DNA of 64,000 bases from Duganella flavida (GTDB lineage: Bacteria > Pseudomonadota > Gammaproteobacteria > Burkholderiales > Burkholderiaceae_D), in contig NZ_WWCN01000023.1 of NCBI RefSeq assembly GCF_009857445.1, positions 1 through 64,000 of the forward strand. The letters are read 5' to 3'. The notes beneath the pieces were generated by a model. The model did no database searches. It saw only the letters and a program-made list of their open reading frames with translations, and was not told where the DNA came from. The position numbers and the translations under genes are program-made. Below, piece by piece: positions 39,512 through 49,195 of this stretch; positions within the stretch are counted from its first letter, which is position 1; each line of letters begins with the position of its first letter.

Positions 39512-40174
39512 ATGATCCGCCTGAACAAAGTCAGCAAAACCTACCAGACCGACAAAGTCGAAACGCTGGCCCTGAAAGACATCGACCTGCACGTGGAGAA
39601 ATCCGAATTCGTCAGCATCATGGGCCCCAGCGGCTGCGGCAAGAGCACCCTGCTCAACCTGATCGGCCTGCTCGATGAACCCGGCAGTGGCGCCATTCAC
39701 GTGGCAGGCACGCCGGTGGCATCGTACAAGGACAAGTACGTGGCCAAGCTGCGCAACAACACCTTCGGCTTCATTTTCCAGAGCTTCCACCTGATCAACG
39801 ACCTGCGCGTGATCGACAATGTTGAGCTGCCGCTGTTGTACCGCAATATCTCGACCAAGAAGCGCCAGCGGCTGGCGCGCGAGGCGCTGGAAAAAGTCGG
39901 CCTCGGCGCGCGCATGGACCACTACCCGAACCAGCTGTCCGGCGGCCAGCAGCAACGCGTGGCGATTGCGCGCGCCATCGTCGGCCAGCCGCAAGTGCTG
40001 CTGGCCGATGAACCTACCGGCAATCTCGACAGCAAAATGGGCCAGGAAGTGATGGACATCCTGCTCCAGCTGCACAGCGAAGGCACCACCATCGTGATGG
40101 TCACGCACAACGAGCAAGAGGCCAAACAAGCCACCCGCATCGTGCGCGTGTTTGATGGCCAGCTGGTCGCGTAA
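39512..40174 (+). CDS. ABC transporter ATP-binding protein, MacB/LolD type
   Basis: 220 residues: Walker A GPSGCGKST (38-46), Q-loop FIFQSFHLI, signature LSGGQQQR (142-149), Walker B VLLADEP (162-168), H-loop MVTHN. A separate ATPase subunit, paired with the two FtsX-like permeases that follow; a MacB-like, mechanotransmission-type machine. Start 12 bp after the fusion protein stop, stop 9 bp before the first permease. Confidence 0.94.
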   Translation: MIRLNKVSKTYQTDKVETLALKDIDLHVEKSEFVSIMGPSGCGKSTLLNLIGLLDEPGSGAIHVAGTPVASYKDKYVAKLRNNTFGFIFQSFHLINDLRVIDNVELPLLYRNISTKKRQRLAREALEKVGLGARMDHYPNQLSGGQQQRVAIARAIVGQPQVLLADEPTGNLDSKMGQEVMDILLQLHSEGTTIVMVTHNEQEAKQATRIVRVFDGQLVA

Positions 40175-40183
40175 GGGGTTCGC

Positions 40184-41422
40184 ATGTTTAGAAATTATCT
40201 GCTGACGGCATGGAAAGTCTTCATGCGCCGCAAGCTGTTCACCGCGATCAACCTGCTGTGCATCGTGTTGACGCTGGTGGTGCTGATGGTGGTGACGGCG
40301 CTGCTGCAAAACACCTTCTACCCGACCGGTGTGGAAGGCAAAAGCGAGCGCTACCTGCAAATGATCATGATCGAGTCTACCCATACCGACAAGCCCGGCC
40401 GCCGCACCGGCACGCTGGGCTACAAGCTGATTGACCAATACCTGAAACCGCTCAAGCATGCCGAACTGGTGTCGGCGGCCAGCTTCCCGATGTCGGTCTC
40501 GGTCTACCAGCAGGAGCAGGTCAGCGACCTGCTGATGCGCCACACCGATGCCGAGTACTGGAAAATCCTCGACTTCACCGTGCTGCAAGGACGCCTCTAC
40601 AACGCCGAGGATGTCGCGCAAGGCCGCATGGTGGCCGTGCTCAACCAGTCCACCGCGCGCAAGCTGTTCCCCGGCCAGACCTGGCTGGGCCAGAAGTTCA
40701 GCGCCAACGGCCAGATCTTCACGGTGATTGGCGTGGTGCAAGACGAAATGCACATCAACGCCTTTTCCGACATCTGGGCACCGCTCACCTCGCAGCCGTC
40801 CAGCGATTACAAGAGCAAGCTGTTCGGCGGCTTCAGCGCCATCATGATGGCGCGCTCACCGGAAGAGCTGCCAGCGCTGAAAAAAGAAATCATGCAAGCC
40901 GCCACTACCGTGCAGTACGACGATCCGACTCACTTCAACCGCACCAAAATGTGGGGCGACTCCAAACTCAGCCTGTTCGCGCGCACCCTGCTCAGTGACC
41001 AGACCGAAGACGGCGGCGCCGCCAAGCTGCTGACCGCCATCATCGTGCTGATGATCTTGTTCATGACGCTGCCTGCGCTGAACCTGGTCAACCTCAACGT
41101 CGGCCGCATCATGGAACGCAGCAGCGAGATCGGCGTGCGCAAAGCCTTCGGCGCTACCAGCCGCCAGTTGGTGGCGCAGTTGGTGCTGGAAAACGTGCTG
41201 CTGTGCCTGATAGGCGGCGTGATCGGGCTGGTGGGCGCGGCTGCGGCGCTGTGGTGGCTGGAAGGCTCGGGCCTGATTCCCTACCTGCAGGTTCATCTCA
41301 ACCTGGCCGTGTTCGGCTACGGCCTGTTGATTACGCTGGTGTTCGGCGTGCTGTCGGGCGTGATCCCGGCCTGGAAAATGTCCCGGCTGGCGCCGGTCCA
41401 CGCCTTGAAAGGAAATGCATAA
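40184..41422 (+). CDS. MacB/FtsX-family permease 1
   Basis: 412 residues. One membrane segment at about 19-42, a large periplasmic MacB-PCD domain (about 45-270), then three C-terminal segments of the FtsX type with the conserved MERSSEIGVRKAFGATSRQLV (about 307-327) and ending PAWKMSRLAPVHALKGNA. Its stop overlaps the ATG of the second permease (TAATG). Confidence 0.92.
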   Translation: MFRNYLLTAWKVFMRRKLFTAINLLCIVLTLVVLMVVTALLQNTFYPTGVEGKSERYLQMIMIESTHTDKPGRRTGTLGYKLIDQYLKPLKHAELVSAASFPMSVSVYQQEQVSDLLMRHTDAEYWKILDFTVLQGRLYNAEDVAQGRMVAVLNQSTARKLFPGQTWLGQKFSANGQIFTVIGVVQDEMHINAFSDIWAPLTSQPSSDYKSKLFGGFSAIMMARSPEELPALKKEIMQAATTVQYDDPTHFNRTKMWGDSKLSLFARTLLSDQTEDGGAAKLLTAIIVLMILFMTLPALNLVNLNVGRIMERSSEIGVRKAFGATSRQLVAQLVLENVLLCLIGGVIGLVGAAAALWWLEGSGLIPYLQVHLNLAVFGYGLLITLVFGVLSGVIPAWKMSRLAPVHALKGNA

Positions 41423-42618
41423 TGCTGCGCCATCTGTTGAAACTGATCTGGAAACGCAAGTCCCGCAACATGATGCTCAGTCTGGAGATCCTGCTGGCCT
41501 TCCTGGTAGTGTTTGCCATTGCCGCCTTCGGCCTGCGCTACTGGCAGCTGTACCAGATGCCGACCGGCCACAGCTGGAAAAACCAGTGGTCAGTCAGCAT
41601 CCGCGTGGCCGGCGACATCCCCAACGACGCCGCCATCTTCGACAGCCTGAAGCGCGGCCTGCTCGATTTACCGGAAGTGGAATCGGTCGCCTTCAGCTCG
41701 TTCGGGACGTATGAAATGTCGCGCTGGACCGAGGAATACACCCTGCCCGACGGCAGCAACGAGCTGACCATCGACGGCATGGGCGTCAGCGACGACTACT
41801 TCAAGACGATGGAAGTGACGCCGGCCGCCGGCCGCGTTTTCTCGACACTGGACGACGGCGCCGACGCCGCACCAGTGGTGATCAACCAGCGCCTGGCCGA
41901 TAAATTCTTCCCAGGTAAAAATCCCATCGGCCAACTCTTTGTGCTGGCGCCGCGCGAGCAGCGCGTGCAGCAGCGCTATCGCGTCACCGGCGTGGTGGCG
42001 CAGTTCCGCTCGCACGGCGAATTCATGGACCCGGTGTACTTCATGCTGCCGCGCTACATCCCCGGCGTCGGCAAGGATGCCGCCTACAACATCATGCTCA
42101 AGCTGAAGCCGGGCACGCCGCGCATCTTTGAAACCAGGCTCAACGCCAAACTCAAGCAGATCCGCAATGACTGGAATTTCGTCATCACGCCGCAAAGCGA
42201 GGCGCGCAAGTCCATGCTCAACACCCAGCTGGTGCCACTGATTATCCTGGCGGTGATTGCCGCCTTCCTGCTGGTGATGGTGGCGTTCGGCCTGTTCGGC
42301 GTGCTGTGGCAAAACACCACCCAGCGCATTCCGGAAATCGGCCTGCGGCGCGCGCTCGGTGCCGATGCCGGCAGCATTTACCGCCAGATCATCTCCGAGC
42401 AAATGCTGCTCAGTACCAGCGCCATCGTGATCGCCATGGTGCTGCTGGTGCAGCTGCCGCTGACCGATGTGTTTGGCGAAAGCCTGAACTGGACCGTGTT
42501 CACACAAGCGACGCTGCTATCGGCAAGTGTGATCTATCTGCTATCCTTGCTGTGTTCACTCTACCCCGGCTGGCGCGCCGCGCGCCTGAGTCCGACCCAA
42601 GCGCTGCACTACGAATAA
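41422..42618 (+). CDS. MacB/FtsX-family permease 2
   Basis: 398 residues, paralogue of the preceding gene: segment about 18-36, periplasmic domain, then FtsX segments with TQRIPEIGLRRALGADAGSIYRQI, ending GWRAARLSPTQALHYE. The two permeases would form a heterodimer over the shared ATPase. Start taken at the ATG overlapping the previous stop; an earlier frame start at 41203 lies inside permease 1. Confidence 0.92.
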   Translation: MLRHLLKLIWKRKSRNMMLSLEILLAFLVVFAIAAFGLRYWQLYQMPTGHSWKNQWSVSIRVAGDIPNDAAIFDSLKRGLLDLPEVESVAFSSFGTYEMSRWTEEYTLPDGSNELTIDGMGVSDDYFKTMEVTPAAGRVFSTLDDGADAAPVVINQRLADKFFPGKNPIGQLFVLAPREQRVQQRYRVTGVVAQFRSHGEFMDPVYFMLPRYIPGVGKDAAYNIMLKLKPGTPRIFETRLNAKLKQIRNDWNFVITPQSEARKSMLNTQLVPLIILAVIAAFLLVMVAFGLFGVLWQNTTQRIPEIGLRRALGADAGSIYRQIISEQMLLSTSAIVIAMVLLVQLPLTDVFGESLNWTVFTQATLLSASVIYLLSLLCSLYPGWRAARLSPTQALHYE

Positions 42619-42621
42619 ACA

Positions 42622-44016
42622 ATGGAATCGACTCGCAAGCAACGCATCCTCATCATCGACGACGACAGCGCAGTACAAGTGTCGCTGGCCCTGCTGCTCA
42701 AGCAGTCCGGCTACGACCCGCTGTGCGCCGACGATCCGAAACAGGCGCTGGCCGTGCTGGCGCAGCAGCCGGTCGACCTGGTGCTGCAAGATATGAACTT
42801 CTCGCTGCAAACCAGCGGCGAGGAAGGCTTGCAGCTGCTGGCCGATATCCGCGCTGCGCAACCGTCGCTGCCGGTGCTGCTGATGACGGCGTGGGGCTCG
42901 ATCGCGCTGGCAGTGCGTGGCATGCAGGCGGGGGCGGCCAATTTCTTCACCAAGCCGTGGGACAACACCCAGCTGGCGGAACTGATCCGCACCACGCTGG
43001 AGACCGCCACACCGGCGGCGGGCCCTTCGCGGCAGGCGCTTGATGCGCAGTTCGATTTCAGCGCCATCGTCGGCGAACATCCGCGCTTGCTGAAGGTGCT
43101 GACCACCATCGGCCAGGTCGCCAACACGCGCGCGCCGGTGCTGATCCTCGGCGAAAGCGGCTGCGGCAAGGAACTGGTGGCGGACGCCATCCACCGCAAC
43201 AGCGCGCGCGCCGGCCAGACCATCGTCAAGATCAATATGGGCGCGATTACGCCGTCGCTGTTTGAAAGCGAAATGTTCGGCCACGTGCGCGGCGCCTTCA
43301 CCGATGCCAAGAGCGACCGCAAAGGCCATGTCGCCTGCGCGCACGAGGGCACGCTATTCCTTGACGAGATCGGCGAACTGAATCGCTCGGACCAGGTCAA
43401 GCTGCTGCGCGTGCTGCAAGACCAGACTTACCAGCCGGTCGGCGCCAGCCGCAGCGAGAAGGCCGATGTGCGCGTGGTCTCGGCCACCAACCGCGAACTG
43501 GCCGAGCTGGTGGCCAGCGGTGAATTCCGCGAAGACTTGTTCTACCGCCTGAACCTGATTACCATCCGCCTGCCGCCCCTGCGCGAGCGGCGCAGCGATA
43601 TCCCGCTGCTGGCGCGCCACATCATCGGCGAGGTATCGGCCAGCTACGGCTTGCCGTCAGCGACGATTACGCCGCAAGCACTGGAGTGGCTGAGCGCGCA
43701 GCCGTGGCCCGGCAATATCCGCCAGCTCAAGCAAACACTGGAGCGCACCTTGCTGCTGGTGGGCCGCAGCGAATTGCGGCAAGCCGACTTTGTCGCCGTC
43801 GAGCAGCACGAACATGGCGGTGTGCCCGGCGTGGCCAACGCACGCCTCGGCGTCGATGGCATGACGTTGGAACAGGTAGAGCGCCACATGATCGCCCACG
43901 CACTGGAACAGCATCAGGGCAATATCTCGCGCGTGGCCAAGGCGCTGGGCCTGAGCCGCACCGCGCTGTACCGCCGCCTCGAACGCCACGGCCTCGGCAG
44001 CGCAGAGCAGCCATGA
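42622..44016 (+). CDS. sigma-54-dependent response regulator (NtrC family)
   Basis: 464 residues. Receiver domain with acidic cluster Asp14-Asp16, phospho-acceptor Asp57 and Lys111; AAA+ domain with Walker A GESGCGKE (177-184), Walker B LFLDEI (245-250) and the sigma-54 contact loop GAFTDA (224-229), in which Asp228 replaces the usual Gly of GAFTGA; C-terminal Fis-type helix-turn-helix (about 420-458, NISRVAKALGLSRTALYRRL). It probably activates the operon's own sigma-54 promoter. Three bases after permease 2. Confidence 0.94.
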   Translation: MESTRKQRILIIDDDSAVQVSLALLLKQSGYDPLCADDPKQALAVLAQQPVDLVLQDMNFSLQTSGEEGLQLLADIRAAQPSLPVLLMTAWGSIALAVRGMQAGAANFFTKPWDNTQLAELIRTTLETATPAAGPSRQALDAQFDFSAIVGEHPRLLKVLTTIGQVANTRAPVLILGESGCGKELVADAIHRNSARAGQTIVKINMGAITPSLFESEMFGHVRGAFTDAKSDRKGHVACAHEGTLFLDEIGELNRSDQVKLLRVLQDQTYQPVGASRSEKADVRVVSATNRELAELVASGEFREDLFYRLNLITIRLPPLRERRSDIPLLARHIIGEVSASYGLPSATITPQALEWLSAQPWPGNIRQLKQTLERTLLLVGRSELRQADFVAVEQHEHGGVPGVANARLGVDGMTLEQVERHMIAHALEQHQGNISRVAKALGLSRTALYRRLERHGLGSAEQP

Positions 44017-45350
44017 GCTTGCGGCGGCGCTTGTACGCCTATCTGATCGCGGCGCATCTGCTGTTCCTCGCCATCACCGTGCTGCTGTTCCGCACCCAGC
44101 CGCTGCTGATGCTGGGGCTGGAAGCGGCGGTGCTGCTCAGCCTTGTACTCGGCATCCGCCTGATCCGCCGCGCGCTGGAGCCACTCGGCTACACGCGCCA
44201 CTTCCACGACTTGCTGCAAGACCAGCACTACGCCGCCCGCCTGCAGCACAGCAACGACAAGGAACTCAACGAACTGGTCCAGTTATTCAACACCATGCTG
44301 GGCGCGCTGTACCAAGAGCGCTTGCAGATCGGCGAGCAGCAAGGCTTCCTCGACCGCCTGCTGGAAGCCACGCCCAGCGCCGTGATCGTGTTCGATTTCG
44401 ACGGCCGCATCAGTCTGCTGAACGCCAGCGCGCAAGCCCTGCCCGGCCTGGCCGATGCGCGTGGCAAGTCGCTGTCGGCCTGTGCAGCGTCGCTGGGCGA
44501 GCAGCAGCACCGTAGCTTGCTGGCCCAGCTCGACGCGCTGCCGCTCGGCGACTCTCAGCTGCTGGCCGATGCCGATGGCCGCCGCTACCGTGGCCAGCGC
44601 GGCCAGTTCTACGATCGCGGCTTCGCGCGCCACTTCCTGCTGATTGAAGAGCTGACCGAAGAATTGGAAAGTTCGGAACGCGCCACTTACGAAAAACTGA
44701 TCCGCGTGCTCGCGCACGAGGTCAACAACACCGTCGCCGCCACCGGCTCAGTGCTGGACTCGCTGCTGTACTACCGCAGCCAGCTGGCCGAACGCGACAG
44801 CGAAGACTTCAGCACCGCCATCCTCGCCGTGCAGCGCCGCAACGCCAGCCTCGGCGAATTCATCGAACGCTTCACGCGCGTGGTGAAAATGCCAGCGCCG
44901 GAACTGCGGCCCAACGCCGTGCGCGACCTGATGGACGACATCCTGTATTTGTACCGCGAGCAGTGCCGCAGCCGTGGCATCAGCATTGCGTGGGAGCGCT
45001 GCGACGACGTACCGGCCATCGCCATGGATCGCCACCTGATGGAGCAGGCGCTGCTGAACGTGGTGAAAAATGCGATGGAAGCGGTGGAGATGGGCGCCGG
45101 CGCGGACAAGCGGATTGCACTGGTGCTGGCGCGCGAGGAAAGCGGCGTGCGGCTATCGGTGATCGACAGCGGTAACTTGCTGGGGGAAGTGCCGGCGCAC
45201 CAGCTGTTCACGCCGTTCTACACCACCAAGAAAGGCGGCCAGGGCATCGGTCTGCTGTTCGTGCGCGAAGTGCTGAACCGGCACGGCTTCCACTACCGGC
45301 TGGCCGCCACCGGCGACGGCGCGACCAGCTTCGATATCTGGTTTTACTGA
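44013..45350 (+). CDS. sensor histidine kinase
   Basis: 445 residues. Two hydrophobic segments (about 8-26 and 31-50) with almost no periplasmic loop, then a HAMP-like helix, a PAS-like domain (about 110-210), phospho-acceptor His235 in the H-box VLAHEVNNTVAA, N-box ALLNVVKNAMEAV and G-boxes DSGNLLGEV and GGQGIGLLFV. With so little outside the membrane, it probably senses membrane state or an inner-membrane partner, perhaps the ABC complex itself. Overlaps the response-regulator stop by 4 bp (ATGA). Confidence 0.93.
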   Translation: MSLRRRLYAYLIAAHLLFLAITVLLFRTQPLLMLGLEAAVLLSLVLGIRLIRRALEPLGYTRHFHDLLQDQHYAARLQHSNDKELNELVQLFNTMLGALYQERLQIGEQQGFLDRLLEATPSAVIVFDFDGRISLLNASAQALPGLADARGKSLSACAASLGEQQHRSLLAQLDALPLGDSQLLADADGRRYRGQRGQFYDRGFARHFLLIEELTEELESSERATYEKLIRVLAHEVNNTVAATGSVLDSLLYYRSQLAERDSEDFSTAILAVQRRNASLGEFIERFTRVVKMPAPELRPNAVRDLMDDILYLYREQCRSRGISIAWERCDDVPAIAMDRHLMEQALLNVVKNAMEAVEMGAGADKRIALVLAREESGVRLSVIDSGNLLGEVPAHQLFTPFYTTKKGGQGIGLLFVREVLNRHGFHYRLAATGDGATSFDIWFY

Positions 45351-45823
45351 ACCCGCTGCACCTTCGGATTGCGGTGCGCGCCGTCAATATCGAGGAAGAT
45401 GGCGCCTAGCATGCCGCGCTTGACGGTGACTTTGGGATTGGTCAGCTCCAGCACGTCTTCGGTGTCGTCCACCACTTTCCATACCTGGCCGTTAGCGAGA
45501 CGGATGCGCTGGCCGCGTACCCAGCCGTCAAATGGGCCGCTGATGGTGGTTTCGATGGAGCTCAGGCGCACCGACCTCAACGCCTCAGGCTCGCGGCCGA
45601 ACATGGCTTCCAGCTCGGGCTTGGTCGGCGCAGCGACCACGGTGTAGGCCGGCTGCGCAACCGCTGCAGTTGCAGCAGCAGCGGGCGCAGCAGGATTCAA
45701 GGGAATGGCGTTGTAGCAGGCCAGGCGCACCGGGCCGTCTTCCAGCTGGCGGCATTTCAGCAGCGCCGCATCATCGGCCAGCGCCGACGTCGAAACCAAC
45801 ATCAGGGCAAACAAGACTTTCAT
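45344..45823 (-). CDS. exported protein with N-terminal disulphide loop, unknown function
   Basis: 159 residues: signal peptide MKVLFALMLVSTSALA/D, then CRQLEDGPVRLACYNAI, a Cys-x(12)-Cys pattern seen in many small periplasmic proteins, an Ala-rich linker (about 44-65), and a C-terminal beta domain with QRIRLANGQVWKVVDD, which resembles SH3-like segments. Convergent with the kinase gene, ends overlapping by 7 bp. No function assigned. Confidence 0.78.
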   Translation of the reverse strand: MKVLFALMLVSTSALADDAALLKCRQLEDGPVRLACYNAIPLNPAAPAAAATAAVAQPAYTVVAAPTKPELEAMFGREPEALRSVRLSSIETTISGPFDGWVRGQRIRLANGQVWKVVDDTEDVLELTNPKVTVKRGMLGAIFLDIDGAHRNPKVQRVQ

Positions 45824-45869
45824 CGCGACTCATCCTTAAAGATAAACACTGCCGCGATTATAGTCAGAT

Positions 45870-47582
45870 TCAGAATTCTTCCCAATCATCTTTGCTACCG
45901 GCAGCGCTGCTGATGCGCTGCTGCGGCCGGGCCGGTGCGCGCACGGCGGGCTTGGCCGGCCGCGCTGGCTTCACTGCCGCCAAACGCGGCGCCGCCGGTT
46001 TCGCCGTCACAGCTGGCGCGGCGGTCCGCAAGGCGCCATCAACGCGGAACACGCTCACCACGCGCTCCAGATTGGCGGCCTGGTTTTGCATGGCCTCCGC
46101 CGCTGCTGCAGCCTCCTCCACCAGCGCGGCATTTTGCTGCGTCACCGTATCCATCTCGCTGACGGCCTGGTTGATTTGTTCAATGCCGGCGCTCTGCTCG
46201 TCGCCAGCGGTGGAAATCTCGGCCATGATATCGGTCACGCGCTGCACGCTGGCCACCACTTCGTCCATCGTATGGCCGGCCTGCTCCACCAGCTTGCTGC
46301 CGATCTCTACCTTCTCCACCGAGCTGCCGATCAGATCCTTGATTTCCTTGGCCGCCGAGGCCGAACGCTGCGCCAGCGTGCGCACTTCCGACGCCACCAC
46401 CGCAAAGCCACGGCCCTGCTCGCCGGCACGCGCCGCTTCCACCGCCGCGTTCAACGCCAGGATATTAGTCTGGAAGGCGATACCGTCGATGACCGAAATG
46501 ATGTCCACAATTTTGCGCGACGATTCATTGATCGCGCCCATCGTATCCACCACTTGCGATACCACCGCCCCGCCCTGCTGCGCCACCGCCGAGGCCGACT
46601 GCGCCAGCTGGTTGGCCTGGCGCGCATTGTCGTTGTTCGCGCGTACTGCGCTGGTCAGTTCCTCCATCGACGATGCGGTTTCTTCCAGCGAGCTGGCCTG
46701 CTGTTCGGTGCGGGTCGACAAGTCCTGGTTGCCGCTGGCGATTTCGCTGGAGGCCGACGCAATAGTCTCGGTGCCGACGCGTACCTCGGAGACGATGCGC
46801 GCCAGTGCATCGCGCATCATCTTCATCGCGTGCAGCATGCTGTGGTTGTCGTTGCTGCGGGTGTCAACCACCACCGTCAGGTCGCCGGCAGCGATGCGGC
46901 CGGCAATCGCCGCCGCGTAATCCGGTTCGCCACCCAGCTGGCGCAGCAGGCCGCGCGCGATGTGCACTGCCGCGATCACGCCAACTACAATGGCGGCGCC
47001 GCTCAGCAGCAGCATCAGCAAGCGCGCCTGCTTGTACGCATCGGTGGCGGCGGTAGCGGCGATCTGGTTGTTTTCCCGTTGCAGCGCCGCGTATTCATCC
47101 ATCGCATCTTGCCAGGCTTGCGTCGCCGGGCCGGCCTGCTTCATCAGCACTTCCGTGGCTTCCGCATCCTTGTTGGCCAGCGCCAGCTCGAACACCTTGT
47201 CGTTCAATGGTCGGGTAATCTTGGCCTGGGCGGTAATGCGCTCGCGGATTTCCAGGCCCTTGGGCGTGGCCGGCATTTTGGCCAGCTGGTCCAATGCCTT
47301 GTTGTAGACGCCGCGCGCCTTGGCGACTTTTTCCAGCTCGGCGCGGATCGACGCCTCATCAGAGAGCAGCACCACGCTGCGGCTGACGCGCGCCACGATG
47401 TGCACCGACTCCGACATATCGTTCACCATCTGCGACTTGACGGCATTCTCGTTGACGATGCTTTCCAGCTTGGCGTGGATGGTGCCCATATTGAACACGC
47501 CCAACAGCGCGACCAGCAACAGCAGCACCAGCACTAATCCAAAACCCAGGCTCAGCCGGGTGCCTACTTTCATGGTTGCCAT
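45870..47582 (-). CDS. methyl-accepting chemotaxis protein with C-terminal DWEEF pentapeptide
   Basis: 570 residues from 47582 (AAGGAG ahead). Membrane segment about 10-33, four-helix-bundle sensor (about 34-190), segment about 193-212, HAMP, signalling tip SVIDGIAFQTNILALNAAVE, an Ala/Pro/Lys linker (about 510-560) and a final DWEEF, which matches the xWxxF pentapeptide that tethers CheR/CheB in Tar and Tsr. The two other chemoreceptors of this window lack it, so this one may host the methylation enzymes. Confidence 0.93.
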   Translation of the reverse strand: MATMKVGTRLSLGFGLVLVLLLLVALLGVFNMGTIHAKLESIVNENAVKSQMVNDMSESVHIVARVSRSVVLLSDEASIRAELEKVAKARGVYNKALDQLAKMPATPKGLEIRERITAQAKITRPLNDKVFELALANKDAEATEVLMKQAGPATQAWQDAMDEYAALQRENNQIAATAATDAYKQARLLMLLLSGAAIVVGVIAAVHIARGLLRQLGGEPDYAAAIAGRIAAGDLTVVVDTRSNDNHSMLHAMKMMRDALARIVSEVRVGTETIASASSEIASGNQDLSTRTEQQASSLEETASSMEELTSAVRANNDNARQANQLAQSASAVAQQGGAVVSQVVDTMGAINESSRKIVDIISVIDGIAFQTNILALNAAVEAARAGEQGRGFAVVASEVRTLAQRSASAAKEIKDLIGSSVEKVEIGSKLVEQAGHTMDEVVASVQRVTDIMAEISTAGDEQSAGIEQINQAVSEMDTVTQQNAALVEEAAAAAEAMQNQAANLERVVSVFRVDGALRTAAPAVTAKPAAPRLAAVKPARPAKPAVRAPARPQQRISSAAGSKDDWEEF

Positions 47583-47793
47583 GCGATCGCTCCTTGCAGC
47601 GTGAATGTATCCCATTGTAACGCCTGAAAATTCACACAGTTTCACAGATTCCCACAGGAAAACTACTTACAACACTTGCATATGAGAATTCTGTATAGCC
47701 ATATAGCCAAATATTCGCTAAACCGCGTATAAACCGTGGCTTATCGCATATAAAATGACCGACTGGTTACAAATATGTAGTAAAGGATAAGCA

Positions 47794-49194
47794 ATGACGA
47801 TCAATGTGATACTCAATCTGCTGGCGGCGCTGGCCCTGCTGGGCCTGCTGTACGCACAACAGCACAAGCACGCCTCGTTCTCGGTACGCGTGTTCACCGG
47901 CATGGGCCTGGGCGTGGTGCTGGGCGCGGTGCTGCAAGCCATCTACGGCGCGGGCTCGGCTGAAATCAAAACCACGGGCGACTATCTGGACATCGTCGGC
48001 AGCGGTTATGTGAAGCTGCTGCAAATGATTGTGATGCCGCTGATTATGGTGTCCATCATTTCCGCCATCCTGAAACTGAAAGGCATCAACTCGCTGGGCA
48101 AGATCAGCGCGCTGACCATCGGCACGCTGATGGTGACCACGCTGATCGCGGCCAGCATCGGCATCCTGATGGCCAAGGCCTTCAGCCTGACCGCCGTCGG
48201 CCTGACCGCGTCGGCGGCCGACATTGCGCGTGGCGTCTACCTGCAAGGCAAGGTGGAAGCGGCGCAGGCGATTTCGCTGCCGAGCATGCTGCTGAGTTTT
48301 ATCCCGGCCAATCCCTTCCTCGACATGACGGGCGGCCGCAAGACGTCGACCATCGCGGTGGTGATCTTCTCGGTGTTCATCGGTATTGCCGCCACCGGCA
48401 TCCATGACAAGAAGCCGGATATCTTCGCTTCGTTCGAGCGCTTCGTGCAGGTGGCGCATGCCATCGTGATGCGCATCGTGACCTTGGTGCTGCGCCTGAC
48501 GCCGTACGGCGTGTTCGCGCTGATGGCGCAAGTGGTGTCGAGCTCCAGCTACACCGACATCCTGCACCTGATCGACTTCGTGCTGGCGTCGTACAGCGCG
48601 CTGCTGCTGATGTTTGTGGTGCATCTGCTGATCGTCAGCGGCCTGGGCCTGAATCCGCTGCGCTGGACCAAGAAAATCCTGCCGCTGCTGACCTTTGCCT
48701 TCACCTCGCGCAGCAGCGCCGGCGCGATTCCGATGAGCGTGCAGACGCAGACCACCCGCCTCGGCACGCCGGAAGGCATCGCCAATTTTGCCGCCTCGTT
48801 TGGCGCCACCATCGGCCAGAACGGCTGCGCTGGTATCTACCCTGCCATGCTGGCGGTGATGATTGCGCCGACGGTGGGCGTGGATCCGTTCACGGTGAGC
48901 TTTATCGCCCCGCTGCTGGCCATCATTACGATTGGTTCGGTAGGCGTGGCTGGCGTCGGTGGCGGCGCCACCTTTGCCGCGCTGATCGTGCTGTCGTCGA
49001 TGAATTTACCGGTGGCCTTGGCTGGCCTGCTGATTTCGATTGAACCGCTGATTGACATGGGCCGTACTGCGCTCAACGTCAGCGGCTCAGTAACGGCGGG
49101 CGCGGTTGCCAGCCGCGTGATGGGCGAAACCGATCATGCAGTCTTCAACAGTGATGCGGAGCCACCGCTCGATAGTGAGCGAAAAGCAGCGTGA
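47794..49194 (+). CDS. tcyP: L-cystine:cation symporter TcyP
   Basis: 466 residues, sodium:dicarboxylate symporter (DAACS) fold with about nine membrane segments. Similarity to E. coli TcyP/YdjN (463 residues) is evident throughout: LLQMIVMPLIMVSI, LTFAFTSRSSAGAIP, FAASFGATIGQNGCAGIYPAMLAVM, GVAGVGGGATFAALIVLSSMNLPV, EPLIDMGRTALNVSGS. These are the loops that bind substrate and sodium. Single gene, divergent from the chemoreceptor gene (211-bp gap, AT-rich), with its own terminator. Confidence 0.92.
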   Translation: MTINVILNLLAALALLGLLYAQQHKHASFSVRVFTGMGLGVVLGAVLQAIYGAGSAEIKTTGDYLDIVGSGYVKLLQMIVMPLIMVSIISAILKLKGINSLGKISALTIGTLMVTTLIAASIGILMAKAFSLTAVGLTASAADIARGVYLQGKVEAAQAISLPSMLLSFIPANPFLDMTGGRKTSTIAVVIFSVFIGIAATGIHDKKPDIFASFERFVQVAHAIVMRIVTLVLRLTPYGVFALMAQVVSSSSYTDILHLIDFVLASYSALLLMFVVHLLIVSGLGLNPLRWTKKILPLLTFAFTSRSSAGAIPMSVQTQTTRLGTPEGIANFAASFGATIGQNGCAGIYPAMLAVMIAPTVGVDPFTVSFIAPLLAIITIGSVGVAGVGGGATFAALIVLSSMNLPVALAGLLISIEPLIDMGRTALNVSGSVTAGAVASRVMGETDHAVFNSDAEPPLDSERKAA

Positions 49195-49195
49195 T

